Source of the DNA: Streptomyces sp. CBMA29
Lineage (GTDB): Bacteria > Actinomycetota > Actinomycetes > Streptomycetales > Streptomycetaceae
Reading direction: 5' to 3'
DNA: 35,322 bases
Assembly: GCF_014596445.1 (NCBI RefSeq)
Contig: NZ_MECL01000207.1
Location: forward strand, 1 to 35,322
Part shown: piece after piece, positions 7,659 to 15,836 of the stretch
How the letters are laid out: every line of letters begins with the position of its first letter
Numbering within the stretch: position 1 is the stretch's first letter
Translations under genes and position numbers: made by a program
The notes under the pieces: model-generated
Told to the model about the DNA's origin: nothing
Databases searched by the model: none
The model's input: only the letters and a program-made list of their open reading frames with translations

Positions 7659-9761
7659 TCAGCGATCAACGGCGTCGAGTGATTCCCGGGCCGCGGCGGC
7701 CACCGCGTCCGCGGTGAACCCGAACTCACGGAAGAGCACCTTGCCGTCGGCCGAGGCACCGAAGTGCTCAAGGCTGACGATGCGTCCCGCGTCACCCACG
7801 AAGCGGTGCCAGGTCAGACCGATACCGGCCTCGACCGCCACCCGCGCCTTCACGTCCTTGGGCAGCACGCTGTCGCGGTACGCCTGGTCCTGCTCGTCGA
7901 ACCACTCCACGCACGGCATCGACACCACGCGGGTCGGCACCCCGGCCGCCTGGAGCTGCTCACGCGCGCCCACCGCGAGCTGCACCTCGGAGCCGGTGCC
8001 GATGATGACGACCTGCGGCGCGGTCGCCGCGCCGTCGGCGTCCGTCGCGTCGAACATCACATAACCGCCGCGCGCCGCGTCCTCGTTGCGGTCGTACGTC
8101 GGCACGCCCTGCCGGGTCAGCGCCAGGCCGTGCGGGGCGCCCTTGCCGAAGACCTTCGTCCAGCGCTTGAACACCTCGCGCCACACGACCGCCGTCTCGT
8201 TGGCGTCGGCGGGCCGCACCACGTTGAGACCGGGGATCGCGCGCAGCGACGCCAGGTGCTCCACCGGCTGGTGCGTCGGACCGTCCTCGCCGACACCGAC
8301 CGAGTCGTGCGTCCACACGTAGGTCACCGGCAGGTGCATCAGCGCGGACAGCCGGACCGCGTTGCGCATGTAGTCGGAGAAGACGAGGAAGGTGCCGCCG
8401 TAGATCCGGGTGTTGCCGTGCAGCGTGATGCCGTTCATCTCGGCGGCCATCGAGTGCTCACGGATACCGAAGTGCACGGTACGGCCGTACGGGTCGGCGC
8501 CCGGCAGCGGGTTGCCCGTCGGCAGGAACGACGAATTCTTGTCGATCGTCGTGTTGTTCGACCCGGCGAGGTCGGCGGAACCGCCCCACAGCTCGGGGAT
8601 GACCGGGCCCAGCGCCTCCAGGACCTTGCCGGACGCGGCGCGGGTGGCGAGCGAGGAACCGGTCTCGAAGGCGGGGATGTGCTGCTCCCAGCCCTCGGGC
8701 AGCTCGGCGGCCTCGATCCGGTCGTACGTCGCCGCGCGCTCGGGTTGGGCGGTCCGCCAGGCGGCGAAGGACTTCTCCCACTCCGCCTTGGCCTCCTGGC
8801 CGCGCTCGCCGACCGCACGCGTGTGCGTGATGACGTCGTCGGCCACGTCGAAGTGCTTGTCCGGGTCGAAGCCCAGGATCTCCTTGGTGGCGCGCACCTC
8901 GTCCTCGCCGAGCGCCGAGCCGTGCGCGGCGCCGGTGTTCTGCTTGTTCGGCGCGGGCCAGCCGATGATCGAGCGGACCGCGATGAACGACGGGCGCTCG
9001 GTCTCGGCCTTCGCGGCGAGCATCGCGGCGTGCAGCGCGTGCACGTCGAGGTCGCCGTTCTCCAGCGGAGTGACGCGCTGGACGTGCCAGCCGTACGCCT
9101 CGTACCGCTTGACGGTGTCCTCGGAGACGGCGGTCTCGGTGTCGCCCTCGATGGAGATGTGGTTGTCGTCCCAGAGCAGGACGAGATTGCCGAGCTTCTG
9201 GTGACCGGCCATCGAGGACGCCTCGGCGGAGATGCCCTCCTGGAGGCAGCCGTCACCGGCGACGGCCCAGACGGTGTGGTCGAACGGCGAGGTGCCGACG
9301 GCCGCGTCCGGGTCGAACAGGCCGCGCTCGTAACGGGACGCCATCGCCATGCCGACCGCGTTCGCGACGCCCTGGCCGAGCGGCCCGGTCGTCGTCTCGA
9401 CGCCCCTGGTGTGGCCGTACTCCGGGTGGCCGGGGGTCTGCGAACCCCAGGTGCGCAGCGCCTCCAGATCGGCCAGTTCCAGGCCGTAACCGGCGAAGTA
9501 GAGCTGCGTGTAGAGGGTCATGCTGGAGTGCCCCGCGGAGAGCACGAAGCGGTCCCGGCCGACCCAGTCGGCGTCCGCCGGGTCGTGCCGCATGACCTTC
9601 TGGAACAGCAGATAGGCCGCCGGGGCCAGGCTCATCGCCGTGCCGGGATGGCCGTTGCCGACCTTCTGCACGGAATCCATGGCCAGGACGCGGGCGGTGT
9701 CAACGGCCCGCCGGTCCAGATCGGTCCACTCGAGGTCTGTGGTGGTCGGCTGCTTGCTCAC
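7659..9761 (-). CDS. tkt: Transketolase
   Basis: A 700-residue thiamine-diphosphate enzyme moving two-carbon units between ketose and aldose phosphates. GNGHPGTAMSLAPAAY (35-50) is the N-terminal active-site block. The diphosphate/Mg motif runs from AGDGCLQEG (about 168) to DDNHISIEGD (about 188). REHSMAAEMNG carries the conserved Glu contacting the cofactor, and GEDGPTHQPVEHLASLR is the second signature. The start is GTG at 9761; an AGGAG lies upstream, rather far (about 14 nt). It is first in the operon tkt-tal-zwf-opcA-pgl, so the control region beyond 9761 should set expression of the whole set. Confidence 0.96.
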   Translation of the reverse strand: MSKQPTTTDLEWTDLDRRAVDTARVLAMDSVQKVGNGHPGTAMSLAPAAYLLFQKVMRHDPADADWVGRDRFVLSAGHSSMTLYTQLYFAGYGLELADLEALRTWGSQTPGHPEYGHTRGVETTTGPLGQGVANAVGMAMASRYERGLFDPDAAVGTSPFDHTVWAVAGDGCLQEGISAEASSMAGHQKLGNLVLLWDDNHISIEGDTETAVSEDTVKRYEAYGWHVQRVTPLENGDLDVHALHAAMLAAKAETERPSFIAVRSIIGWPAPNKQNTGAAHGSALGEDEVRATKEILGFDPDKHFDVADDVITHTRAVGERGQEAKAEWEKSFAAWRTAQPERAATYDRIEAAELPEGWEQHIPAFETGSSLATRAASGKVLEALGPVIPELWGGSADLAGSNNTTIDKNSSFLPTGNPLPGADPYGRTVHFGIREHSMAAEMNGITLHGNTRIYGGTFLVFSDYMRNAVRLSALMHLPVTYVWTHDSVGVGEDGPTHQPVEHLASLRAIPGLNVVRPADANETAVVWREVFKRWTKVFGKGAPHGLALTRQGVPTYDRNEDAARGGYVMFDATDADGAATAPQVVIIGTGSEVQLAVGAREQLQAAGVPTRVVSMPCVEWFDEQDQAYRDSVLPKDVKARVAVEAGIGLTWHRFVGDAGRIVSLEHFGASADGKVLFREFGFTADAVAAAARESLDAVDR

Positions 9762-9905
9762 CCTGGGTCAGGGCTCCTCTCCACATGCTTGTCCACATGT
9801 TGAAAACGCCGGTGACGTGGTGCCTACCCGGCGTTGTCGAGCCTACCGCCGTACAGGCGCTCACCTTTTCGATCCTGCCCCGGTACGCCGGTCTTCGCCT
9901 CCTGA

Positions 9906-9927
9906 ACGCGGTGAACGCCTGGTGAAC
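9906..9927 (-). promoter_or_regulatory. Candidate PHO box: two adjoining 11-nt direct repeats
   Basis: On the minus strand GTTCACCAGGC (9927-9917) is followed without a gap by GTTCACCGCGT (9916-9906), and a third GTTCAGG begins at 9907. The PhoP box of Streptomyces is known as two or more 11-nt direct repeat units beginning GTTCACC, which is the layout seen here. If it is real, phosphate supply could control tkt (same strand) or ctaB. Confidence 0.5.
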
Positions 9928-9981
9928 CGGGTCGAGCGACACTCTCCACCCCCCAAAAGCGGACGGAGTATTCCCTGCGTC

Positions 9982-9987
9982 TAGAGT
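9982..9987 (+). promoter_or_regulatory. Candidate -10 box for ctaB
   Basis: TAGAGT has the TAnnnT form and lies 86 nt before the ctaB start. No clear -35 is seen, so this rests on one hexamer. Confidence 0.3.
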
Positions 9988-10073
9988 GGCGTGGTACGCG
10001 CAAGTCTCACCGGGTCCCGCGCTTCCGCAGGTGACCGGACTTGCTGGACTTCATCTCTTCTCTTGGGGTGTTC

Positions 10074-11021
10074 GTGACGGCCGTCGAATCCCGACCCGCT
10101 GGGGTCATCGGGACGGGCTCCTCCGGTCACCGCCCGTTCGGAGCCCGCGTGATGGGCTTCGTGGCGCTGACCAAGCCGCGGATCATCGAACTTCTGCTCA
10201 TCACGACGGTTCCGGTGATGTTCCTCGCGGCCGGCGGAGTGCCCGATCTGTGGCTCGTGGTCGCCACGGTGATCGGCGGCTATCTGTCCGCCGGCGGTGC
10301 GAACGCGCTCAACATGTACATCGACCGCGACATCGACGCGCTGATGCACCGTACGGAGCAGCGTCCGCTGGTGACCGGTCTGGTGTCGCCGCGCGAAGGA
10401 CTCGTCTTCGGCATCACGCTCTCCGTCGTCTCGACGGTCTGGTTCTGGACGCTGGTCAATCCGCTGTCCGCCGGACTGTCGCTGACGGCCATCCTCTATT
10501 ACGTCTTCGTCTACACCCTCGGTCTCAAGCGGCGTACCGCGCAGAACATCGTCTGGGGCGGGGTCGCGGGCTGCCTCCAGGTCTTCATCGGCTGGTCCGC
10601 CGTGCGCGACGAGCTGGCCTGGGCGCCCTTCGTCCTCTTCCTCGTCCTCTTCTTCTGGACACCGCCGCACTACTGGCCGCTGTCGATGAAGGTCAAGGAC
10701 GACTACGCGCGGGTCGGCGTCCCGATGCTGCCGGTCGTCGCGGGCAACCAGGTCGTTGCCCGGCAGATCGTCCTCTACAGCTGGGTGATGGTGATCACCT
10801 CCCTGGCACTGTGGTGGCCGCTGGGCGAGACCTCCTGGTTCTACCCGCTGGTCGCGGCCGTACTCGGCGCCTTCTGGCTCAAGGAGGCGCACGGCCTGCA
10901 CGCCCGCGCGAAGGCGGGCGTCACCGGCGCGAAGCTCAAGGAGATGCGGCTCTTCCACTGGTCCATCACCTACGCGACCCTGCTGTTCGTCGCGGTGGCG
11001 ATCGACCCCTTCCTGCGCTGA
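10074..11021 (+). CDS. ctaB: Protoheme IX farnesyltransferase (haem O synthase)
   Basis: A membrane prenyltransferase of about 315 residues of the UbiA superfamily. It adds a farnesyl group to haem B, giving haem O for cytochrome oxidase. ALTKPRIIELLLITTVPVMF begins the first membrane segment. NMYIDRDIDALMHRTEQRP carries the Asp-rich NxxxDxxxD site for Mg-diphosphate. YTLGLKRRTAQNIVWGG and the PPHYWPLSMKVKDDYARVGVPMLPVV loop are standard. Several further hydrophobic segments follow. I chose GTG at 10074 (protein starting MTAVESRP), the usual Streptomyces N-terminus; TTG at 10041 would add 11 residues. The ribosome site is weak for both. It acts just before CtaA, found 1.6 kb away. Confidence 0.94.
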   Translation: MTAVESRPAGVIGTGSSGHRPFGARVMGFVALTKPRIIELLLITTVPVMFLAAGGVPDLWLVVATVIGGYLSAGGANALNMYIDRDIDALMHRTEQRPLVTGLVSPREGLVFGITLSVVSTVWFWTLVNPLSAGLSLTAILYYVFVYTLGLKRRTAQNIVWGGVAGCLQVFIGWSAVRDELAWAPFVLFLVLFFWTPPHYWPLSMKVKDDYARVGVPMLPVVAGNQVVARQIVLYSWVMVITSLALWWPLGETSWFYPLVAAVLGAFWLKEAHGLHARAKAGVTGAKLKEMRLFHWSITYATLLFVAVAIDPFLR

Positions 11022-11055
11022 GCCCGGCCGCCTCCCGCAGGGTTGTACCGGCAGG

Positions 11056-11061
11056 TAGCAT
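11056..11061 (+). promoter_or_regulatory. Candidate -10 box giving a leaderless transcript
   Basis: TAGCAT lies exactly 7 nt before the ATG at 11069, the distance at which transcription would begin at the start codon. No clear -35 is seen. Confidence 0.4.
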
Positions 11062-11068
11062 CAGCCGC

Positions 11069-11407
11069 ATGGCTGAGGAGAGCACTCTCGAACAGACCCC
11101 GCGCGAGGCGCGACGCACCGCCCGGCTCGTCCGGCAGATCGACGCCTTCGGCAAGAAGCACGGCGGCGTGGAGGCCAATGTGGCATACATCGGCGAGCGC
11201 GGCGCGCGCATCGTGCTGGTCGCGCCGGACGGCGCCTGGGGCGACCTCGTCGCACCGTCGTACGCCATGGCGCGGGCGGCCGTCGCCGACGCGGGCGTCA
11301 CCGTCCACGAGGACTTCGACGGGGAGTTCGCGGGCCGGGTTCGCACCGGCCCGTACGAGTGGACCCGGATGGCCGGGATGCAGCTCGGCGGCCCGGCCAA
11401 CACCTGA
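11069..11407 (+). CDS. Conserved small protein of unknown function beside ctaB
   Basis: A 112-residue soluble protein without signal peptide or membrane segment. The N-terminal half is rich in Glu, Arg and Lys. The middle reads like a small alpha/beta domain (VEANVAYIGERGARIVLVAP, then a WGDLVAPSY turn), ending at YEWTRMAGMQLGG. I do not recognise a named domain. The gene lies 47 nt after ctaB on the same strand and has its own possible leaderless promoter. The ATG at 11069 fits the point where coding character begins; the open frame continues upstream only as a shadow of ctaB. Its position suggests, but does not prove, a tie to haem or oxidase formation. Confidence 0.8.
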   Translation: MAEESTLEQTPREARRTARLVRQIDAFGKKHGGVEANVAYIGERGARIVLVAPDGAWGDLVAPSYAMARAAVADAGVTVHEDFDGEFAGRVRTGPYEWTRMAGMQLGGPANT

Positions 11408-11470
11408 CGGCGCCCTCGTCCGTTAAGCCAGGAGGCCGGGAGACCGGAACGACGGCGAGGGAGCGGGCGG

Positions 11471-12622
11471 ATGACCGGGGACCTGACACACCTGGTGGAC
11501 GCGTACTGCCACGGCGTGCTCCCCGGCGACCTCGGCCTCGGCGCGTTCGAGGCGCGGCTGCCCGGCGTCGCCGCGCCGCACACCACCCTCTTCGACAGCC
11601 CCGCCGGCTTCGCGGTACGCCGCTGGTGCGCGCCGTTGCTCGGCCTCGAACCGCACTGCTCCCCGGCCCGCTACCTGGCCCGCCGCCGCGAGCTCGGCGC
11701 GTACGAGGCGACCCGGCTGCTGCTGCGCGCCACCGGCATCGAGGCGTACCTCGTCGACACCGGGGAGCCCGGCGACCTCACGCCGCCCAAGGAACTGGGC
11801 GCGGCGGGCGGCGCGGCGGCCCACGAGATCGTCCGCCTCGAACCGCTGGCCCAGCAGGTCGCCGACACCTCGGGCACGGTCGACGGCTTCCTGGCCAACC
11901 TCGCCGAGGCCGTGCACAGCGCCGCGCTCGACACGGTCGGCTTCTCCTGCGCCGACCACCCGCACGGCGGACCCTTCCGCGCGGGCGCCGACCAGGCGCT
12001 GGGCACCGGACCGCCGGACACCGCGCACGTGCGCTACGCCGCCGCGGACTGGCTCGCCCGGCGGCCGGTCGGCGAGCGCCCCGCCGACCCCGTACTCCTG
12101 CGCCATCTGCTGTGGAACGCGGTGGCGACCGGGGTGCCGCTGACGCTGCGGCACGGTGCGGACGGGGCGGGACCCTCGGCGGCCGGGGGATTCCTGCGGG
12201 CCACCGCGGGCCTGGGCACCGAGGTGGTGCTGCTGCCGGGACCCGGGCACGAGGGCGCGGCGGCGGACCTGGCGGCCGTACTCCCGCATGTGCATGTCGC
12301 GCTCGGCGCCGGCCCGGCCGCGGTGCTCGACCGGGTGCCCTTCGCGAAGGTGCTGTACGCCAGCGGCGCGGTGGCGCTGCCCGAGCTGTACGTGACCGGG
12401 GTGCGGACCTTCGGCGCGGCGCTCGGCCGGTTCGTCGGGGAGCGGGTGGCCGGCGGCGACTGGTCGGCCGCGGACGGCCGCAGGGTCAGCGCGCTGGTCG
12501 GCGGCGGGAACGCCCGCCGGGTCTTCCGCCCCGACCCGGCCGCCCATCCGGCCGCCCATCCGGCCGCCGACGCGGACCGGCGGGCGGGTCCTGAAAGGTC
12601 AGACGCCGACGCTCAGCGCTGA
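11471..12622 (+). CDS. Amidohydrolase-fold protein with degenerate active site
   Basis: A 383-residue protein resembling the FluG-type amidohydrolase family (TIM barrel, PF04909-like). VDAYCHGVL (9-17) matches the strand-1 metal motif, but the first His of HxH is Tyr12. LTLRHGADGAG fits the HtGxGD strand. VVLLPGPGHEG stands where a metal His is usual. VLYASGAVALPELYVTG fits the last-strand SSDA block with Gly299 in place of the catalytic Asp. So the fold looks kept while metal ligands are lost; it may bind a ligand without hydrolysis. GGGAG-like purines precede the ATG. The C-terminal tail holds a 12-nt tandem repeat (Pro-Ala-Ala-His). The last 24 bases overlap the end of ctaA on the other strand. 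Confidence 0.7.
   Translation: MTGDLTHLVDAYCHGVLPGDLGLGAFEARLPGVAAPHTTLFDSPAGFAVRRWCAPLLGLEPHCSPARYLARRRELGAYEATRLLLRATGIEAYLVDTGEPGDLTPPKELGAAGGAAAHEIVRLEPLAQQVADTSGTVDGFLANLAEAVHSAALDTVGFSCADHPHGGPFRAGADQALGTGPPDTAHVRYAAADWLARRPVGERPADPVLLRHLLWNAVATGVPLTLRHGADGAGPSAAGGFLRATAGLGTEVVLLPGPGHEGAAADLAAVLPHVHVALGAGPAAVLDRVPFAKVLYASGAVALPELYVTGVRTFGAALGRFVGERVAGGDWSAADGRRVSALVGGGNARRVFRPDPAAHPAAHPAADADRRAGPERSDADAQR
12538..12568 (+). repeat. 12-nt tandem repeat in the C-terminal tail of the amidohydrolase-like gene
   Basis: GGCCGCCCATCC occurs at 12538-12549 and 12550-12561, followed by a partial GGCCGCC. It codes for a repeated Ala-Ala-His-Pro unit in a tail outside the fold, a likely site of length change between strains. 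Confidence 0.75.
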
Positions 12623-13594
12623 CCCGGCCTGCGCGGGACCCGGCACGGTGGCGTCGGGCACCTCGACGGCCCGCTCGCGCATCGACAGCAGCACCCGCAG
12701 CATCGCGATCCACACCAGGGCCGCGCCGAACATGTGCAGGCCGACGACGGCCTCCGGCAGATCGGTGAAGTACTGGACGTAGCCGATCACGCCCTGGGAC
12801 ATCAGCACCAGGAAGAGGTCACGGGCACTGTTGCGCGGCCCGACCGGCGCGTCCACCGCGCGCAGCACGAACCACAGCGCGACGGTCAGCGCGACCACCA
12901 CCCACGCGAGATCCGCGTGCAGTTGCGCCACCGACTTCCACTCCACCGGGATGCGGTGCACATCGCTGGAGTCGCCCGCGTGCGGCCCCGCGCCCGTCAC
13001 GACGGTGCCCACCGCGACCAGCAGCCCGGTCGCGCAGGTCAGCAGCCAGCCGAGCTGCTGCACCGGCTTGCCGACCAGCGGGCTCGGCGCGCTGTCGCCC
13101 TCCGCGGTCCGCCGCCACATCACCACGGCGATCGTGATCAGCACGAACGCCAGCAGGAAGTGCACGCACACGGTGTACGGGTTGAGCCCGGTCAGCACGG
13201 TGAAGGCGCCCAGCACCGCGTTCGCCACGACCATCCAGAACTGCGCCCAGCCGAGCCGGGTGAGGCTGCGCCGGTACGGCTTCTGCGACCGCACGGCGAT
13301 GATGGCCCAGCCGACGGCGGCGCAGAGAACGTACGTCAGCATGCGGTTGGTGAACTCAATCGCCCCGTGTACGCCCATCGCCGAGGTGGGTACCCAACTG
13401 TCGCCCACGCAGCGGGGCGCGGTGGGGCAGCCGAGGCCGGAACCGGTCAGCCGTACCGCGCCGCCGGTGACCACGATGACGACCGACATGACCAGCGCGG
13501 ACAGGGTCGCCCTGCGGACCGTGGCGGGGGACGGGGTCCACCGCTCTGCGATGGCGGCGAGGGGGTTTCGCACGAGTTCGAGAAGCTTCGGCAC
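12599..13594 (-). CDS. ctaA: Haem A synthase, COX15/CtaA family
   Basis: A membrane protein of about 331 residues that oxidises the C8 methyl of haem O to a formyl group, giving haem A for aa3-type oxidase. It has about eight hydrophobic segments. GGAVRLTGSGLGCPTAPRC carries the conserved loop with two Cys. Four likely haem-binding His lie in VHGAIEFTNRM, VHFLLAFVLI, QLHADLAWVV and GLHMFGAALVW. I chose GTG at 13594 because TACCAT lies exactly 6 nt upstream, the layout of a leaderless message; GTG at 13624 would add 10 residues but places that box inside the gene. It works after CtaB. Its 3' end overlaps the convergent neighbour by 24 bases, leaving no room for a separate terminator. Confidence 0.92.
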   Translation of the reverse strand: MPKLLELVRNPLAAIAERWTPSPATVRRATLSALVMSVVIVVTGGAVRLTGSGLGCPTAPRCVGDSWVPTSAMGVHGAIEFTNRMLTYVLCAAVGWAIIAVRSQKPYRRSLTRLGWAQFWMVVANAVLGAFTVLTGLNPYTVCVHFLLAFVLITIAVVMWRRTAEGDSAPSPLVGKPVQQLGWLLTCATGLLVAVGTVVTGAGPHAGDSSDVHRIPVEWKSVAQLHADLAWVVVALTVALWFVLRAVDAPVGPRNSARDLFLVLMSQGVIGYVQYFTDLPEAVVGLHMFGAALVWIAMLRVLLSMRERAVEVPDATVPGPAQAGSALSVGV

Positions 13595-13600
13595 GCGCCC

Positions 13601-13606
13601 ATGGTA
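13601..13606 (-). promoter_or_regulatory. Candidate leaderless -10 box of ctaA
   Basis: TACCAT on the minus strand, 6 nt before the GTG at 13594. This spacing helps decide the start. No strong -35 is visible. Confidence 0.45.
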
Positions 13607-13739
13607 GGCGGCACGCTTGTGCACGGTTTCACGAGGGGTGTGTACGCGCCGGATCCGATCACCGCGAAACCACCCGAACCCGGTGGTACGGCCCTACCAT
13701 CGTGGCTCACGCACGGGGACCGACGACGGGAGGCGCCGT

Positions 13740-15050
13740 ATGACCGGCGAACACCGTGAGACCGTCAACCGCAGGCACCTGCTCTACGGAGGCGCGGCAG
13801 CGGCCCTCGCGGGGACGGGCATCGCCGCCTACGCGGGCGGCGCCTGGGACTCCTCGGCGGCCGACACCGCGGACCCCGCGCACCCGGGGCCCGCGAACCA
13901 CCCCGGATACGTCGACGTGGTGGCCGACTTCGGCGCCAAGGGCGACGGACACACCGACGACAGCGCCGCCTTCGCCGCCGCGTACGCCTACGCCGAGTCG
14001 CGCGCGGCCGGCGGCACCGGCCGTACCGTCATCGACGTGCCGCCCGGTGTGTTCCGGATCACCAAGCCGTACGCCTTCATCGACGCCAACAAGCCCACCC
14101 GGCAGGTCAACGGGCTGCGGTTCCGCGGCGCGGGGCTGCGGATCAGCGACATCGTCTTCGACCCGCCGAACGCGTCGGACGCCTATCTGTGCCGCAACAT
14201 CGACACCTGGCAGAACATCGCCTTCGAGGGACTGCGCTTCACCTCCGCCACGCCCGGCGCGTCCTTCTTCTACTCGTACTCGACCGGCGGCGCCGCGAAC
14301 TACCGCTTCTCGGACTGCGAGTGGATGGGGGAGTGGGAGTACGGGCTCGCGCTCGACGGCAGCAACACCAACTCCGAGATGCGCTGGGAGGCGTGCCGGG
14401 TCGGCGGCGCCTACCGCAAGGCGTTCCTCTACTCGGGCCTGTCGCTGAACTCCAAGAACCTGGAGCAGCAGGACCAGTTTCTCAACTACTGGTTCACCGA
14501 CATGAACGTCACCTACGAGTGGGGCAACTTCCTGGAGTTCCCCTACGGCGGGTCCGTCACCTGCCGCGCGGGCAGCTACATCATCACCGGCCGCCGCCCC
14601 ACCCCGCACCCCGACTACGGCTTCGAGAGCGCCTTCTTCCGCTTCCCGCGCGCCTCACACTTCGACGGCGCCCAGCGCTTCCACGCCGAGGACATCCGCT
14701 TCGAACTGCGCGACCCCTCGGTCGTCGTCATCGACTGCGCGTGGAACCGCGGCACCGTCCACTTCAACGACTGCGACGACACCGCGCACGCCTTCAAGGA
14801 CTTCTCCGACGACCTGCGCGCCCACCGCTACACCATCGGCGCCAACGGCCCGCTGGTCCGCTACGACTCCTGCCAGCTCGTCGGCGCGCACCAGTTCCGT
14901 ACGGCGGCGAACGCCAAGCCGCCGGTGTGCGTGCGCTACGACATGTGCCGCTTCGGCTCGCACCCGCCGGCCGCGTTCCTGGCGCTGGACGAGGGGCAGG
15001 GCCGGGACTTCGTACGGTTCACCGACTGCATCCCGGCCGCGGGCGGGTGA
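13740..15050 (+). CDS. Tat-exported right-handed beta-helix protein (pectate-lyase-3 or GH28-like)
   Basis: A 436-residue protein. The N-terminus has a twin-arginine signal: NRRHLLYGG at residues 10-18, then a hydrophobic Ala/Gly run. The mature part opens with DVVADFGAKGDGHTDDSAAFAAAYAYA, the first coil of the Pectate_lyase_3 family. Asn- and Asp-rich coils follow (IAFEGLRFTSATPGASF, ANYRFSDCEWMGEW, MRWEACRVGGAY), as expected for a parallel beta-helix. It probably binds or cuts a polysaccharide outside the cell; the substrate is not clear and catalytic residues cannot be named. GGGAGG at 13728-13733 supports the ATG. TACCAT at 13695-13700 may be its -10. Only 6 nt separate its end from the convergent permease gene. 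Confidence 0.8.
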   Translation: MTGEHRETVNRRHLLYGGAAAALAGTGIAAYAGGAWDSSAADTADPAHPGPANHPGYVDVVADFGAKGDGHTDDSAAFAAAYAYAESRAAGGTGRTVIDVPPGVFRITKPYAFIDANKPTRQVNGLRFRGAGLRISDIVFDPPNASDAYLCRNIDTWQNIAFEGLRFTSATPGASFFYSYSTGGAANYRFSDCEWMGEWEYGLALDGSNTNSEMRWEACRVGGAYRKAFLYSGLSLNSKNLEQQDQFLNYWFTDMNVTYEWGNFLEFPYGGSVTCRAGSYIITGRRPTPHPDYGFESAFFRFPRASHFDGAQRFHAEDIRFELRDPSVVVIDCAWNRGTVHFNDCDDTAHAFKDFSDDLRAHRYTIGANGPLVRYDSCQLVGAHQFRTAANAKPPVCVRYDMCRFGSHPPAAFLALDEGQGRDFVRFTDCIPAAGG

Positions 15051-15056
15051 GGGCGC

Positions 15057-15836
15057 CTACTCCCAGCGGAAGAAGCGGGCCGCCAGGGCCAGTCCGACGA
15101 CCGCCCAGACGGCGAGGATGCCCAGGTCGCCCCAGGGCATCGAGGCGCCGTGCTGAAGGACGTCCCGCAGCCCGTCGGACAGCGCCGAGATCGGCAGCAG
15201 CTTCAGGACCGACTGGACGCCGCCGGAGAACTTGCTCAGCGGCACGATCACGCCGCCCGCGACCAGCAGCAGGATGAAGACCAGATTCGCGGCGGCCAGC
15301 GTCGCCTCGGCCTTGAGCGTCCCCGCCATCAGCAGCCCGAGCCCGGAGAAGGCGGCGGTGCCGAGCAGGAGCAGCAGCACGACGGCGAAGGGGTTGCCGT
15401 GCGGCGACCAGCCGAGCGCGAAGGCGATCACCACCAGCAGCGCGATCTGCAACACCTCGGTGACCAGCACCGAGCAGGTCTTCGCCGTCATCAGCGCCCA
15501 GCGCGGCAGCGGCGAGGCGCCGAGCCGTTTGAGCACGCCGTAACGCCGCTCGAAGCCGGTGGCGATGGCCTGGCCGGTGAACGCGGTGGACAGCACCGCG
15601 AGCGCGAGGATGCCGGGGGCCAGGAAGTCCACCGACGTGCCTGCCCCGGTGTCCACGATGTCGACGGCGCTGAACAGCACCAGCAGCAGCGCCGGGATGA
15701 TCACGGTGAGCAGCAGCTGCTCGCCGTTGCGCAGCAGCATCCTGGTCTCCAGCGCCGCCTGGGCCCGGATCATCCGGGGGAGCGGCGCCGCTCCGGGGGC
15801 GGGGGCGAAGACGCCGGGGTTGGTCGGGGCGCTCAT
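15057..15836 (-). CDS. ABC-2 type transporter permease
   Basis: A 259-residue membrane protein with six hydrophobic segments after a proline- and alanine-rich cytoplasmic start. RAQAALETRMLLRNGEQLLLT and the GFERRYGVLKRLGASPLPRW block are typical of ABC-2 (DrrB-like) exporters, as is the short VPLSKFSGGVQSVLKLLPISALSDGLRD segment near the end. The ATG at 15836 overlaps the stop of the ATPase gene by 4 nt (ATGA), so the subunits are translationally coupled. The substrate is unknown; related pairs export drugs, lipids or peptides. A longer open frame upstream is a shadow of the ATPase gene. Confidence 0.9.
   Translation of the reverse strand: MSAPTNPGVFAPAPGAAPLPRMIRAQAALETRMLLRNGEQLLLTVIIPALLLVLFSAVDIVDTGAGTSVDFLAPGILALAVLSTAFTGQAIATGFERRYGVLKRLGASPLPRWALMTAKTCSVLVTEVLQIALLVVIAFALGWSPHGNPFAVVLLLLLGTAAFSGLGLLMAGTLKAEATLAAANLVFILLLVAGGVIVPLSKFSGGVQSVLKLLPISALSDGLRDVLQHGASMPWGDLGILAVWAVVGLALAARFFRWE

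Larger units (their letters stand above)
9762..10073. other. Divergent control region between tkt and ctaB
   Basis: About 310 bases without a convincing gene. Near tkt, TCCACATG occurs twice (9780-9787 and 9792-9799), 12 nt apart. On the minus strand, TAGGCT (9840-9845) could be the tkt -10 box. A PHO-box-like element lies at 9906-9927. TAGAGT at 9982-9987 could be the ctaB -10 box, giving a leader of about 80 nt. A short minus-strand open frame that runs into the tkt start out of frame is not supported as a gene. Confidence 0.5.

Noticed and set aside
9700..9942. An 80-codon minus-strand frame over the tkt start
   Set aside because: It is out of frame with tkt, has no ribosome site at its ATG, and shows no protein-like pattern. 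A leader peptide cannot be excluded but is not supported.
10041..10073. TTG at 10041 as the ctaB start
   Set aside because: It would add 11 residues not usual for Streptomyces CtaB; the usual MTAVESRP start is at 10074.
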